Positions 18,545-27,165 of a stretch of DNA of 64,000 bases are shown one piece after another (within the stretch, counting starts at the first letter, position 1; every line of letters begins with the position of its first letter). The stretch is from Flavobacterium sp. NRK F7 (GTDB lineage: Bacteria > Bacteroidota > Bacteroidia > Flavobacteriales > Flavobacteriaceae). The stretch lies in assembly GCF_024054195.1 (NCBI RefSeq), contig NZ_JAMXLB010000001.1:2059039-2123038 (forward strand), read 5' to 3'. Both the position numbers and the translations under genes were made by a program. Below the pieces are notes generated by a model. It worked only from the letters and a program-made list of their open reading frames with translations, had not been told where the DNA came from and did no database searches.

Positions 18545-19630
18545 TTAATTAACCGAATCCTTTTTTTGTGTCACAACGGGTTTTGGTTTAGCAACGGGTT
18601 GCGTTACTACTGGTTTAGTAGTTCCTACTGTACCTGTAACAGGAATTAAAATTTCAGTAATAAATTCAGAAGGTTGACTGGTAACAGCACGCCCCTTTTT
18701 ATGTATTTCTGTAATGGAATTGTTTTTATCCAATTGATACACTTCGTTTTTCGCAATAAAGTCGAGTGCTTTTTTCCAAGCTTCTTTTCTATGGTAATAA
18801 CTTCCTTGTAGTGTAATTTTTAAGGCTTGGTATTCTTCTTGAAAATGTCCAGTGATATCACTTAAAGGTGTAGTTAAAATTTCTTCTTCAATAGGAATAC
18901 AAGCAGCAAAATACAAAGGTTCGTTTTCTAAATTCCAAGAGTTAAATTGGATAAACGGTTCTCCATTTTTTACAATGTCATTTTGTTTTACAAATTGTTG
19001 TACTTTGTTCAAAGCATCATTCGTTTTAATGGAAAATTCAGCCAAACTAGAAGAATTTTTGTGTTGAATATAATAACTGGCTTGAACTTGAATAATACCG
19101 TTCAATAAAATATTATAACTGCTTAATTCATTTACTAAAAAATCGTTAATATCTTCTAACCCTTGTTCAATTTTTGAAGTGTAGATAAATTCATTACCGC
19201 CTTTTAAGAAACTAAAAAACTTTTCTTTAAACGATAAATCTCCTTTGATGCCCCAGGTAACTTTGGTAGCTCCATTTGCCTCTTCAAATTTCCAGTATAA
19301 ATCGTATTTTTTGTCGTTTTCTTCCCTAGACTGAAAAATAGAATCTAAAGGAAAAACTCTTGTGGTAGTAATTTTAGTAGTATTCCAAGACAAACTAGCA
19401 CCTTCTCCAAAACTAATTTCGGAAATGGTAACTTTTGATTTAGGCGTTAAATCCGGATGCCAACTTGGCCAGTTTTTATAATCGTTTATGTACTGATAGA
19501 CAGTGTTTCTCGGACTTGCAATTGTTTTTTCACTATGGTAATTAAATTGATTCGGTTGGGTAGCTATAAAAACAATAAAGGCAATAGATAATAGTAATAA
19601 AAGTAGAAAAATATATTTTGCTATTCTCAT
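18545..19630 (-). CDS. SRPBCC (polyketide cyclase-like) protein with GyrI-like effector-binding domain
   Basis: 361 residues. An N-terminal membrane anchor (residues 5-25) is followed by a START/SRPBCC domain (about 28-165: YHSEKTIASPRNTVYQYINDYKNWPSWHP to TKVTWGIKGDLSFKEKFFSFLKGG). A second part resembles the GyrI/AraC effector-binding fold (LKITLQGSYYHRKEAWKKALDFI, then FITEILIPV). The tail is rich in PVxxT repeats. ATG 19630 is chosen because the alternative TTG at 19657 lies in a -7 box. This combination usually binds a small hydrophobic ligand; which one is not known. Confidence 0.78.
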   Translation of the reverse strand: MRIAKYIFLLLLLLSIAFIVFIATQPNQFNYHSEKTIASPRNTVYQYINDYKNWPSWHPDLTPKSKVTISEISFGEGASLSWNTTKITTTRVFPLDSIFQSREENDKKYDLYWKFEEANGATKVTWGIKGDLSFKEKFFSFLKGGNEFIYTSKIEQGLEDINDFLVNELSSYNILLNGIIQVQASYYIQHKNSSSLAEFSIKTNDALNKVQQFVKQNDIVKNGEPFIQFNSWNLENEPLYFAACIPIEEEILTTPLSDITGHFQEEYQALKITLQGSYYHRKEAWKKALDFIAKNEVYQLDKNNSITEIHKKGRAVTSQPSEFITEILIPVTGTVGTTKPVVTQPVAKPKPVVTQKKDSVN

Positions 19631-19654
19631 TGTTATGGAAAATTTGTGGTTCTC

Positions 19655-19662
19655 CAAATATA
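19655..19662 (-). promoter_or_regulatory. Candidate -7 box for the SRPBCC gene
   Basis: Minus-strand TATATTTG, about 25 bases before ATG 19630, gives a short leader. No good -33 element at the usual spacing. Confidence 0.35.
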
Positions 19663-19667
19663 TAAAA

Positions 19668-19856
19668 TTAATCTTTCAAATAGAATTTTATAAAAAATAA
19701 TAAACCTATAAACAGCAAAAAGCCAAATAAAATCCAGTAAATGCCTCTATATTGTGATTTTAATTCTTTTAGATCTTTGCGATACACATAAATCATGGTT
19801 GCTATAAAGACAATTACAAAAAATAAAGCAAAATACCATTGACCTGTTGAAAACAT
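19668..19856 (-). CDS. Small two-helix membrane protein
   Basis: 62 residues. Two transmembrane segments (WYFALFFVIVFIATMIYVY and GIYWILFGFLLFIGLLFFIKF) flank a charged loop RKDLKELKSQYR. The start is the ATG at 19856 (MFSTGQWYFALFF); an in-frame upstream extension to 19907 is unlikely because a TAnnTTTG box overlaps it. Small proteins of this build are common in the family; no function is known. Confidence 0.6.
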   Translation of the reverse strand: MFSTGQWYFALFFVIVFIATMIYVYRKDLKELKSQYRGIYWILFGFLLFIGLLFFIKFYLKD

Positions 19857-19872
19857 AATTATAAATTTTTTA

Positions 19873-19880
19873 CAAAAGTA
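19873..19880 (-). promoter_or_regulatory. Candidate -7 box for the small membrane protein gene
   Basis: Minus-strand TACTTTTG fits TAnnTTTG, 17 bases before ATG 19856. Confidence 0.35.
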
Positions 19881-19931
19881 AGAAATGAAAAAAGCAATTA
19901 AATACATTTACCAAAATAAAATGGAATAAAA

Positions 19932-20315
19932 ATGAAAAAACAATTAGACGCTGTGGCTTTATTTCACACAACTTATGGTTTAGGTGTTAGTAACGAATTG
20001 AAAGCTGATCTAGGCGAGAAAAAGAACCAATTGCGCTTCGAATTAATGAAAGAAGAAAATGAAGAATATTTAGAAGCAGTTCAAAATAATGATATAGTTG
20101 AAATTGCTGATGCATTAGGTGATATGTTATACATTCTTTGCGGCACCATTTTGGAACATGGTTTGCAACATAAAATCGAAGAAGTATTTGACGAAATTCA
20201 AAGAAGTAATATGAGTAAACTAGGTGAAGATGGTAAACCCATTTATAGAGAAGATGGTAAAGTAATGAAAGGACCTAATTACTTTAAACCAAATTTCGAA
20301 CCTATTTTGAAATAA
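19932..20315 (+). CDS. MazG-like nucleoside triphosphate pyrophosphohydrolase domain protein
   Basis: 127 residues, all-alpha NTP pyrophosphohydrolase. The metal motif EExxE is EENEE at about 39-43 and the second half EIADALGD lies near 58-65. The C-terminal FDEIQRSNMSKLGEDGKPIYREDGKVMKGPNYFKPN is typical of the phosphoribosyl-ATP pyrophosphatase-like/phage MazG group. It probably cleans up non-canonical or excess NTPs. Divergent from the small membrane gene, alone on its strand here. Confidence 0.85.
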   Translation: MKKQLDAVALFHTTYGLGVSNELKADLGEKKNQLRFELMKEENEEYLEAVQNNDIVEIADALGDMLYILCGTILEHGLQHKIEEVFDEIQRSNMSKLGEDGKPIYREDGKVMKGPNYFKPNFEPILK

Positions 20316-20356
20316 TTAGGTTTATTTAGGAGCACTTATTTTGCATTTATAAGAAA

Positions 20357-20458
20357 ACGCCACCCGCTATCCGTTGTATCTTTTTTATTTTTCTTTTGCA
20401 ACTAATTTATTATCCATGTAAAAGAAAAATAAAAAAGGATGCCACTACTATCGGGGCT
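20357..20458 (-). repeat. Structured intergenic element downstream of the propeller lipoprotein gene
   Basis: On the minus strand it starts AGCCCCGATAGTAGTGGCAT, then a stem of about 20 bp with one bulge (arms at 20378-20397 and 20420-20440, built of A/T runs), and ends with CGGATAGCGGGTGGCG. The conserved-looking flanks around a variable hairpin resemble an element I recall from many Flavobacteriia intergenic regions, often just after genes. It begins 32 bases past the stop at 20490 and could act as a terminator or a stabilising 3' structure. Confidence 0.55.
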
Positions 20459-20489
20459 CAATTGACGATTTGTTTTAAAGTTGTTAATT

Positions 20490-21560
20490 TTACCAAGGAC
20501 CATTCTTGGTCACTGGAATAAAAGTTCCATTTTCCAATCGGGAAGCACCACCAAATCCTACCAACCATAATCTTTCTTTTTGATCTTTGTAAATTTCAAA
20601 AGGTACAGGTCTTTTAATACCTTCTTTTTGCTGAAATTCTTTCAGTTTTGTGCCATCAAAGGTATATAAAAAATGTTGGTTGGCAACAATCCAAATCGTT
20701 CCGTCTTTAGCTTCAGTAACACTTCCTATTCCTTTGCCAATTTCAATTTTTCCACGAGTTAGATTTTGGACAACACCCTTTTGTACAACATACAAACCTT
20801 CTTTGGTAGAAATCCATAAATTGCCTTTACTATCTTCAAAAAGCTTAGTTACAAAAGGGGTTGTAATACCGAATTGTTTTGATTCGTTTACCAATTGATT
20901 ATCGGTATAAGAAAAAAGACCTGCATTGGAAGCAATCCATATTTTTCCGTTATGATCTTGTAAAATAGCATGTATCATTTTGGTACTGGAAATACCAACA
21001 GAGGTGTCTTTCACACCTTCAGGCAATTCTAAAGGAGTAAATGTTGTACCATCAAAAATACAAAGGCCATTAATCGTTCCAATCCATATTTTATCTTGTG
21101 CATCAACCGCAATACACCAAGTATCATTACTAATCAAACCATCGGATTTGTAATAATTATGAACCGTTTCTCCCTTAATACTACTAACACCATCCGTATG
21201 TGCTATCCAAATCGTCCCGTCTTTTGCTTCAGAAAACGCTTTAACCGTAACTCCTTTTCCCGTTTCACTTTGAATGCCAACCATAGGCAACAACATGGTA
21301 TTGTCGAATTTAAAAGCACCGCCTTCACCACCAAACCACAAATTTCCTTTGCTATCTTGAAAAATGGTGCGCACCACTTGACTAATAGGACCGTTATTTA
21401 CAAAAGAAAAGGGAGCCGTGTTTTTTGGCGTAACTATTGGTTCTTTTTTTATGGAATCTGTTGCGTTTTCTTTCATTAGGGACTCCTTTTTGTTCTGTCC
21501 TGTACACGATTGCAAAAGAAAGGGGAGAAGTAGCGTGTATAAGAGAATATTTTTGGTCAT
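20490..21560 (-). CDS. Two-component regulator propeller lipoprotein
   Basis: 356 residues. Lipobox LQSCT (Cys19). The mature part is made of about seven blades of the reg_prop type, each with the D(S/A/H)xG(N/K)(L/I)W(F/I)G signature, for example FQDSKGNLWFGGEGGAFKFD and LQDHNGKIWIASNAGLF. No kinase, transmembrane or DNA-binding domain follows, so it is a free-standing propeller sensor or binder on the membrane. A second, related lipoprotein lies at 32242-33285 within the cassette array. Confidence 0.85.
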   Translation of the reverse strand: MTKNILLYTLLLPFLLQSCTGQNKKESLMKENATDSIKKEPIVTPKNTAPFSFVNNGPISQVVRTIFQDSKGNLWFGGEGGAFKFDNTMLLPMVGIQSETGKGVTVKAFSEAKDGTIWIAHTDGVSSIKGETVHNYYKSDGLISNDTWCIAVDAQDKIWIGTINGLCIFDGTTFTPLELPEGVKDTSVGISSTKMIHAILQDHNGKIWIASNAGLFSYTDNQLVNESKQFGITTPFVTKLFEDSKGNLWISTKEGLYVVQKGVVQNLTRGKIEIGKGIGSVTEAKDGTIWIVANQHFLYTFDGTKLKEFQQKEGIKRPVPFEIYKDQKERLWLVGFGGASRLENGTFIPVTKNGPW

Positions 21561-21629
21561 TGTATTTTCTTTTTTTAAATGATTTAAGCATTAAAGACTA
21601 AAGCTTGTAAGTGTATGAATTTGCGGTCT

Positions 21630-22367
21630 TTATTGTTTATCCAATGTTTTCTTTTGATTGTCAAAATCTTCTAAACAATCTTCTAAAACAGTCCCTTTTG
21701 TGTGTACACATTCGCAAAATGCATTTGCAATTGTTTCATATTTTGTAGAGGCATATTGTTTCTTACAATCAGACAAAGAGTTTCTAGGCATAATATCAAA
21801 TCCTTTTAAGAAAATAAAAATGGTAAGTACAAAAACAATTCCCACAACCAAAAAGAACAAAAAAGGAAACCGATTACTATATTTTTCTGGCTTTTTTACA
21901 ATACCAAAATCTGGAATATTTTTAAAAGGCAAAAGATATTTTAAACGATCATAGTTCCAAACTAGTAGATAGAGATTCGCTAAAACCATTAAAGGAGAAG
22001 TTACAAAAGAACCTTCGAACCGCACAGCTAAAGAAAGAATGCAAATATTTATAATAATTGGAAAATAGAGAACTGCACCTAAAGTTACTGTTCTTGGGAT
22101 TAATAATAATACTGCTGCTAGAATTTGCGCAATTCCGATAAAAGAATAGTAATATCCTGTATGATGTAAAGCGGTTAGATAGGCTCCCATTGGATGAATT
22201 TCGGATAAACCACTAGCAAATCGTTCATCTAGTACTTTTACGATTCCCGCGACAATAAACGCATAGGCTAAAAGAAACCGACAAACAATAGAAAAGTACC
22301 AATACCATCTATTCTGTTTTGCTTTTAAATAAAACTGGTCAAATTTTGATAATGTGTTCAATTGCAT
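21630..22367 (-). CDS. DoxX/MauE-like membrane protein with Cys-containing tail
   Basis: 245 residues. Four transmembrane helices in residues 20-135 begin with the DoxX-type FLLAYAFIVAGIVKVLDERFASGL, and a fifth hydrophobic segment lies near residue 175. The last 45 residues hold four cysteines (DCKK, CEC, DC) that could be redox active or bind metal. DoxX-like proteins are linked to thiol or oxygen stress in some bacteria; no such partner is adjacent. The next gene upstream encodes a zinc ribbon protein. Confidence 0.7.
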   Translation of the reverse strand: MQLNTLSKFDQFYLKAKQNRWYWYFSIVCRFLLAYAFIVAGIVKVLDERFASGLSEIHPMGAYLTALHHTGYYYSFIGIAQILAAVLLLIPRTVTLGAVLYFPIIINICILSLAVRFEGSFVTSPLMVLANLYLLVWNYDRLKYLLPFKNIPDFGIVKKPEKYSNRFPFLFFLVVGIVFVLTIFIFLKGFDIMPRNSLSDCKKQYASTKYETIANAFCECVHTKGTVLEDCLEDFDNQKKTLDKQ

Positions 22368-22377
22368 TAAGATGAAT

Positions 22378-22740
22378 TTAGATTTTAGTTAGTTGTTCAT
22401 TACCATAACCACAACTAGCACAGTATTTTGCTTGAGGTGTTCTAAAGGGTTTAGTACACTTTGGGCAATCCATACCATACTGACTGCTTACATGGTGAAA
22501 AATGGCATTTGGATTGGGTTCATATACACCTGTTAGCAAACGATACATTTCAACAAAATATCTAAATCGTTCAAATGTCTCCAAATGTTCTAGCCATATA
22601 TAATTTGTACTATTTCTTTTAATTAATTCTTCTTCGACAACTTTTTTTCCACCAAATAAAGCTGCTTGACACAAACTGAATTCGGCATCAGAAAGCATTT
22701 TGACTTTCGTATTGCAACGCCAACAAAATTTTTCTTCCAT
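22378..22740 (-). CDS. Small zinc-ribbon protein
   Basis: 120 residues with two pairs of paired cysteines: CWRC at residues 6-9, then CPKC and CASCG near residues 95-116. The spacing suggests one or two structural zinc ribbons around a helical middle. It is 9-10 bases from both neighbours, so it is probably in one operon with the MscS and DoxX-like genes. Function unknown. Confidence 0.65.
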   Translation of the reverse strand: MEEKFCWRCNTKVKMLSDAEFSLCQAALFGGKKVVEEELIKRNSTNYIWLEHLETFERFRYFVEMYRLLTGVYEPNPNAIFHHVSSQYGMDCPKCTKPFRTPQAKYCASCGYGNEQLTKI

Positions 22741-22748
22741 ATAAAATT

Positions 22749-23627
22749 TTACTCCGTTTTTTTAATTATTACATTCTGATAGTTATAAGGAATTTCAATG
22801 TTTTCTTGATCAAAACGTTCTTTAATAGAGCGTAATAAATCACAATACATCGTAAAACCATTAAACATATGATCGGAATAGGCCCAAACACTCAACTTTA
22901 CAGCCGAATTTTCTAAAGCGGTTACTCTCGAAACAACTTCCGGTACGTTATTTTCTTTTTCTTCTGGAGTACGAATGTCAATGTGCAAAGGGTGTTTCAA
23001 AACTTCTTCTTCCATTATTTGTAAGGCTTTGCCAATATCTGCCGTATAACCAATCCCAATTTCTATAATTTTACAAACCTTAGAATCATTTAAGTTGGAA
23101 TTCACAATCACATTGGAACTAATAACCGAATTAGGAACCACAATTCGATTATTTTCAATATCTCTGAGTACGACTTGTCTTAAATTAATTTCTTCCACAA
23201 TACCTGTATAAGTATCGTTAAAGGTAATTCGGTCATTCAACTTAAAGGGTTTGAACAAAACAATTAGAAAACCACTCATAATATTACTTAAAGCTTGTTG
23301 GGATGCCAAACCCGCAATAAGAGATAAAATACCAGCTCCTGCTAATATCGAATGGCCTAAAATTTTCATTTCAGGTATTTGTACCAAAGCGAAGGAAATC
23401 CCAATAATAAAAATGATAACCGTGATTAACTTGGTCGCAAAGAGATAACTCGTAGGATCTATATGTTTGGTCGCAATCAGTCGGTTGATTTTTCTTCGCG
23501 ATATAAATTTAAATAGCAAAGCAAAACAAGTGGTTAAACCTATAATAATTCCAATAATTACTAGGGTTTTAAAATCCGAAAAGAGGGATTGTATCATAAG
23601 TGCTGGTGCCAATAGTTGTATATTCAC
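22749..23627 (-). CDS. Small-conductance mechanosensitive channel (MscS family)
   Basis: 292 residues. Three transmembrane helices lead to the pore-lining TM3 ILAGAGILSLIAGLASQQALSNIMSGF, followed by the beta domain (FKLNDRITFNDTYTGIVEEINLRQVVLRDIENNRIVVPNSVI) and the C-terminal mixed domain. It releases solutes on hypo-osmotic shock. Length is normal. It heads a three-gene minus-strand run. Confidence 0.9.
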   Translation of the reverse strand: MNIQLLAPALMIQSLFSDFKTLVIIGIIIGLTTCFALLFKFISRRKINRLIATKHIDPTSYLFATKLITVIIFIIGISFALVQIPEMKILGHSILAGAGILSLIAGLASQQALSNIMSGFLIVLFKPFKLNDRITFNDTYTGIVEEINLRQVVLRDIENNRIVVPNSVISSNVIVNSNLNDSKVCKIIEIGIGYTADIGKALQIMEEEVLKHPLHIDIRTPEEKENNVPEVVSRVTALENSAVKLSVWAYSDHMFNGFTMYCDLLRSIKERFDQENIEIPYNYQNVIIKKTE

Positions 23628-23659
23628 TAAGGGTTAATTATAAAATTATGATTGTGTTT

Positions 23660-24217
23660 TTAAAGCGTATCCTTATACCATTTATCTTCTTCAGGAAAAC
23701 CATATTTTTTAGTATTAATTTTCCATTGTTCGTCTTCTTTTTTGAACACAAATTGGTCTTTCATATCTATTTGTTTGCCTTTTTTAAAATAAACTTCTAC
23801 AACCGCACGAAGTTTAGACTTCATGATAAATACATATTTTGTATTAGGATGCTTAACATATTCGTATCGGGTTGGCTTACCCAAAGAGCCACTACCTTCA
23901 TCAGTAGGTTTCAAACTAATTCCGTTTTTAATTTCTCTTCTTCGAAGCTTGTATTCCTCCCATAATTCATCTTGACCTGGTTGTACTTGATTGGGTTCTT
24001 TAGGGTTTCTTAAGGCTTCATTTCTTATGAAAATTTCTTCCTCTAATAAATGTAATTTTTGTAAATTAGTAAGTAAAAGATGTACAATCTCATCTGCAAA
24101 AGGTTGAAATGGTTCTGGTGTTTGACTCAAATCAATTACTAAAGGCTGTGCTATTTCAGTCTTAGTACGGTTTTCATCTTGTTTTTTTCTTCCGAATAGT
24201 TTGTCAAAAAATACCAT
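23660..24217 (-). CDS. Hypothetical soluble protein with NTF2-like C-terminal half
   Basis: 185 residues. It starts MVFFDKLFGRKK, a short motif also seen in the protein at 31435-32070 (MGFFDKIFSKKN). Residues 45-110 are helical and charged; residues 120-175 (KYVFIMKSKLRAVVEVYFKKGKQIDMKDQFVFKKEDEQWKINTKKYGF) look like the strands of an NTF2-type immunity or ketosteroid-isomerase-like fold. The immunity link is a weak inference. Confidence 0.6.
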   Translation of the reverse strand: MVFFDKLFGRKKQDENRTKTEIAQPLVIDLSQTPEPFQPFADEIVHLLLTNLQKLHLLEEEIFIRNEALRNPKEPNQVQPGQDELWEEYKLRRREIKNGISLKPTDEGSGSLGKPTRYEYVKHPNTKYVFIMKSKLRAVVEVYFKKGKQIDMKDQFVFKKEDEQWKINTKKYGFPEEDKWYKDTL

Positions 24218-24270
24218 TTATAAAATCAAATAATTTGTAAAAAGTACAAGTAAGTTTTAATCTGTATTTT

Positions 24271-24301
24271 CAAATATACACTAATTCATGTATTTAACCA
24301 A
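24271..24301 (-). promoter_or_regulatory. Flavobacterial promoter upstream of the NTF2-like gene
   Basis: Minus strand: TTG at 24301-24299, a 20-base gap, then TATATTTG at 24278-24271. Both consensus elements have the same spacing as the repeated promoters in the cassette array. The leader would be about 48 bases. Confidence 0.6.
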
Positions 24302-24391
24302 TTGAAATTATAGAGTAACTTTAAAGTAGTATTCCATTTTCAAAATGGAATAGGTAAGTAGCATATTCTTCTCCTATTGTTTCCAACTATT

Positions 24392-24931
24392 CTATTTTAT
24401 AAATGGAATCTTTTTTGCTACGATTGTCGCTATAAATGCATGAATTACACCAAAGAACATGCACACGCAAGTATAAACCAAACCTCTCCAAACTGAATTC
24501 ATTTGCATAATTTTTATAGAGTCAGCCGTATCACGAGCATCAACTGTTGCTACAGGATTGCTAATTGTCTGTTCTTTATACTCAATTATTTTAGAAGCCA
24601 GTTCAGGATCAATATAACCATTTAGTATAACAATATAAATAGTATACATTAAACCACTAATAAGTCCTGAAAACAACCCAATAAGTAAGGTTTGCTTATA
24701 GGAAAAGGATAAAGGATTCAATTTTTTAAATTGGAAAATAGCATAAAAGATTGTCATGGTAAAAATTCCCCAATATACATAACTTAGTGTTTGATTATCT
24801 CTAAGTATCATACCTGTTTTGTATCGTATGATTCCAATACTGATTACGACAATTCCTAATAAACTACCATAAATTAATCCTGTTTGTAACGAATTTTTAT
24901 TTGATTTCATTTTTGATTGATTTTGTCTCAT
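24392..24931 (-). CDS. DUF4199 family membrane protein
   Basis: 179 residues, four transmembrane helices in the DUF4199 layout: a first pair (GLIYGSLLGIVVISIGIIRY, YVYWGIFTMTIFYAIFQF), then LIGLFSGLISGLMYTIYIVIL, then a polar segment and LVYTCVCMFFGVIHAFIATIV. An alternative ATG lies at 24910 (MKSNKNSL). The family is widespread in Bacteroidota and uncharacterised. Confidence 0.75.
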   Translation of the reverse strand: MRQNQSKMKSNKNSLQTGLIYGSLLGIVVISIGIIRYKTGMILRDNQTLSYVYWGIFTMTIFYAIFQFKKLNPLSFSYKQTLLIGLFSGLISGLMYTIYIVILNGYIDPELASKIIEYKEQTISNPVATVDARDTADSIKIMQMNSVWRGLVYTCVCMFFGVIHAFIATIVAKKIPFIK

Positions 24932-25081
24932 TAGACAAAAGACAATCTGTTTTGTTACAGTATATTATAAACAAGATAGGTAACTAAAAGAATTGATTTT
25001 TCGTTTGATAACATACTTGGATAGTGGTATAGTTGATTTGATTGGTAACCGTCATTTTAAAACATCCAATAATTGATTGTC

Positions 25082-25924
25082 TTATTCTTCCGATTGATTT
25101 GAGGACATTTTTTCCCAAGCTTCCATTGTCATCACCACAAATTGATCCGATTTACAATCCCATAGGGAAACATATTTTTTTGAAATGACAATATTGGACT
25201 CCCAATCGGTAAATTTTTCATACAACATGGTGGTACAAATATCGGTGGCTGTCATTATTTCTGAATATTCTGGTAAATGGGTATGCATCGCAGCTGTTGT
25301 TTTACTATTTGCATCACCATTAAAATTTTCATATTCAAGACGAATCATACCTGCGTGAAGCTTTGTTGTTTTTTTAAAAGTACCTTTTTTATCAAAAGTT
25401 AATAAATAATCGTTTCCAAAAATAACCACGCCATTCTTTGTTGATCCCGTTAAAACATATACTTTTTTCTCTCCATTACTAATAAGTGGCACTAAATTAA
25501 AATTGGTATCTGGATAGTATTTAAAAATGGTATCGGAATTAATAGCAACTAAAGCATTTTTTCGAAGGGTATATAAATCCTGTTCCAAAGATGTAAAATC
25601 TCTTTCTACTAAATCAAGATTTGCATTTTTAACTGCAAATGTCTTATCAAAGGAGATGGTTCCTATGACTTTCGGTTTTTCATCTTTTGAAAAGAAAATA
25701 CATCTGGCTACTTCCTTATCAGAATAAGAAAAATAGCCACCCACAGATTCTCTTATAGGATAATTTTCCATAAAAATATCAGTACCATACCAAGAAGCCA
25801 TCTCAGATTCATAGAGTTTTTTACCTTCCATGAGCGTTGCATCTCTAAGTTTATCAATCTTACTTTGTGAAAAAGTAGTTATACTAGTAATTAGTAAAAT
25901 GGAAGCGTAGAATAATTTTTTCAT
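25082..25924 (-). CDS. Secreted protein of unknown function
   Basis: 280 residues. Signal peptide to about TFSQ (residue 20). The mature protein looks beta-rich, with FDKTFAVKNANLDLVERDFTSLEQDLYTLRKNAL and a C-terminal HTHLPEYSEIMTATDICTTMLYEKFTDWES segment containing His and Cys. No known motif is recognised. Monocistronic among similar lineage-specific minus-strand genes. Confidence 0.65.
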   Translation of the reverse strand: MKKLFYASILLITSITTFSQSKIDKLRDATLMEGKKLYESEMASWYGTDIFMENYPIRESVGGYFSYSDKEVARCIFFSKDEKPKVIGTISFDKTFAVKNANLDLVERDFTSLEQDLYTLRKNALVAINSDTIFKYYPDTNFNLVPLISNGEKKVYVLTGSTKNGVVIFGNDYLLTFDKKGTFKKTTKLHAGMIRLEYENFNGDANSKTTAAMHTHLPEYSEIMTATDICTTMLYEKFTDWESNIVISKKYVSLWDCKSDQFVVMTMEAWEKMSSNQSEE

Positions 25925-25979
25925 ATTAGTAGGTTCTGAGTTTTTTAATAGTGATTCTTTTATTGAAAATAATAAATGG

Positions 25980-26426
25980 CTAATGGGTCAATTTTATAGT
26001 TAGCTGATGCGTTAATTTTTTAAATTCTTGAACGGTCTCTTCATAATTAGAATTTGCCATACCATAAACAAGAAGAGCAATATCATTTTTAATTAAAATA
26101 GTAATACAAGCGAGTTTCATTTTTGATTTATGTTCAAAATAAATTTCTGCTTCAATAGTATCATAATTATTAATACTTGTTTTGGAGATATTTTTGACTT
26201 CTTTCTTTACCATCCCTTGTTGGATTAATCCATTTACAAGATTTTCTAAAAAATCATCTTTTGACAGGGTTGTATTATTAGGTACAGAGGTAACCAATAC
26301 CATCGATTCGTCTGTATAAGAATCTTTAACGACACCATTTTCAGAAAAGATAAACATATTGGCTGTAGCTTTGGCAAATTTAAATTTCGAATCAATTTTT
26401 TTCCACTTTAAATGCGCTCGATGCAA
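25980..26426 (-). CDS. C-terminal half of a frameshifted secreted protein gene
   Basis: 148 codons in a frame shifted from the gene upstream. From IDSKFKFAKATANMFIFSENG onward it reads as the natural continuation of the 26392-26919 protein, with the same style (LACITILIKNDIALLVYGMAN, like the FSAMVMCLFL of the first half). Removing one A from the A7 run at 26396-26402 would join the halves as SAFKVEKIDSKFKF. On its own it has no export signal and would start inside the first half. Confidence 0.5.
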   Translation of the reverse strand: MHRAHLKWKKIDSKFKFAKATANMFIFSENGVVKDSYTDESMVLVTSVPNNTTLSKDDFLENLVNGLIQQGMVKKEVKNISKTSINNYDTIEAEIYFEHKSKMKLACITILIKNDIALLVYGMANSNYEETVQEFKKLTHQLTIKLTH

Positions 26427-26919
26427 AGGGATCTACTTTTAAATTTGTATCGTACTTTATTTTCAATAAAGAAGCTTTAATTTCTGGTAAAATTTCATTC
26501 CTATCTTGCGTTAGGAATAGACACATAACCATTGCAGAAAAAGTATTGTCGCCAAATACTACCTGTAAGCTTTCATAACCATCTTGACCCTTAATGTGTG
26601 CCATTTTTGCTTTGTACCCATCGATTTTTAATTCTTCAAAATTTAAAACCGTTATACCTTTTTCTTCAAACTTAGATTTGGTATACGTTAAGGCATTGGA
26701 TTCATAATTACCACCTATTAAATCCATTACTTGAATCATGGTGTTTTCGTCTTTTTCTAAACCAATAATAGTTTTAGATTCCTTAAAACCTTTTGGAGGT
26801 AGAATAAAAAGTCGGGTTCCTTTAATATTAATATACCCATCTTCAATAGATTGGTTGGAACCAAAAACACAAGCGGTAAGGAATAGGAATAAAATTATTT
26901 TAATTTTCATTTTTTTCAT
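26392..26919 (-). CDS. N-terminal half of a frameshifted secreted protein gene
   Basis: 175 residues with a signal peptide (residues 1-20, ending CVFGSNQ). The mature part (GTRLFILPPKGFKESKTIIGLEKDENTMIQVMDL) resembles the DcrB/PsbP-like folds that also fit the cassette gene at 42387. The frame stops just after an A7 run, and the next frame continues the domain. Either a recent frameshift, a phase-variable tract, or a sequencing error in a homopolymer. Confidence 0.55.
   Translation of the reverse strand: MKKMKIKIILFLFLTACVFGSNQSIEDGYINIKGTRLFILPPKGFKESKTIIGLEKDENTMIQVMDLIGGNYESNALTYTKSKFEEKGITVLNFEELKIDGYKAKMAHIKGQDGYESLQVVFGDNTFSAMVMCLFLTQDRNEILPEIKASLLKIKYDTNLKVDPFASSAFKVEKN
26396..26402 (-). 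other. A7 homopolymer at the frameshift point
   Basis: Seven T on the plus strand. One base less would fuse the two frames on either side. The SUKH gene at 33979-34906 is broken in the same way at another A7 run. Confidence 0.6.
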
Positions 26920-26960
26920 TTTTATAGTAAGAAGTAAACTTTATCATGTGTACTGGTTTT

Positions 26961-26968
26961 CAAATATA
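26961..26968 (-). promoter_or_regulatory. Candidate -7 box for the frameshifted gene
   Basis: Minus-strand TATATTTG, about 42 bases before ATG 26919. No -33 TTG at the expected distance. Confidence 0.35.
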
Positions 26969-27014
26969 AACTATTTTAAATAGTCAGAAATAAATTAGTT
27001 ACTTAAAACAAAAC

Positions 27015-27165
27015 CTAAAAAGAATCCCAATCTATTTCAGTTTCTAAAATTTCTTTTGGAGGTATCATTTGAAAAGGCCTAATAAGTACTTCTTTTTTCT
27101 TTGAAATCGGTACATCCTATCAAATGAAGGATTAAAATTAGGATACTAAATTCAGACTTATTCAT
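27015..27165 (-). pseudogene. Small lipoprotein gene broken by a frameshift
   Basis: The ATG at 27165 overlaps the stop of the upstream gene by eight bases. The frame reads MNKSEFSILILILHLIGCTD (lipobox IGC) and stops after 28 codons at 27079. In the next frame the peptide continues KKKEVLIRPFQMIPPKEIL and ETEIDWDSF to a TAG at 27015-27017. Removing one base near the GATTTC/A6 tract would give a lipoprotein of about 49 residues. The coupling to the upstream gene supports it as a once real gene. Confidence 0.55.
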
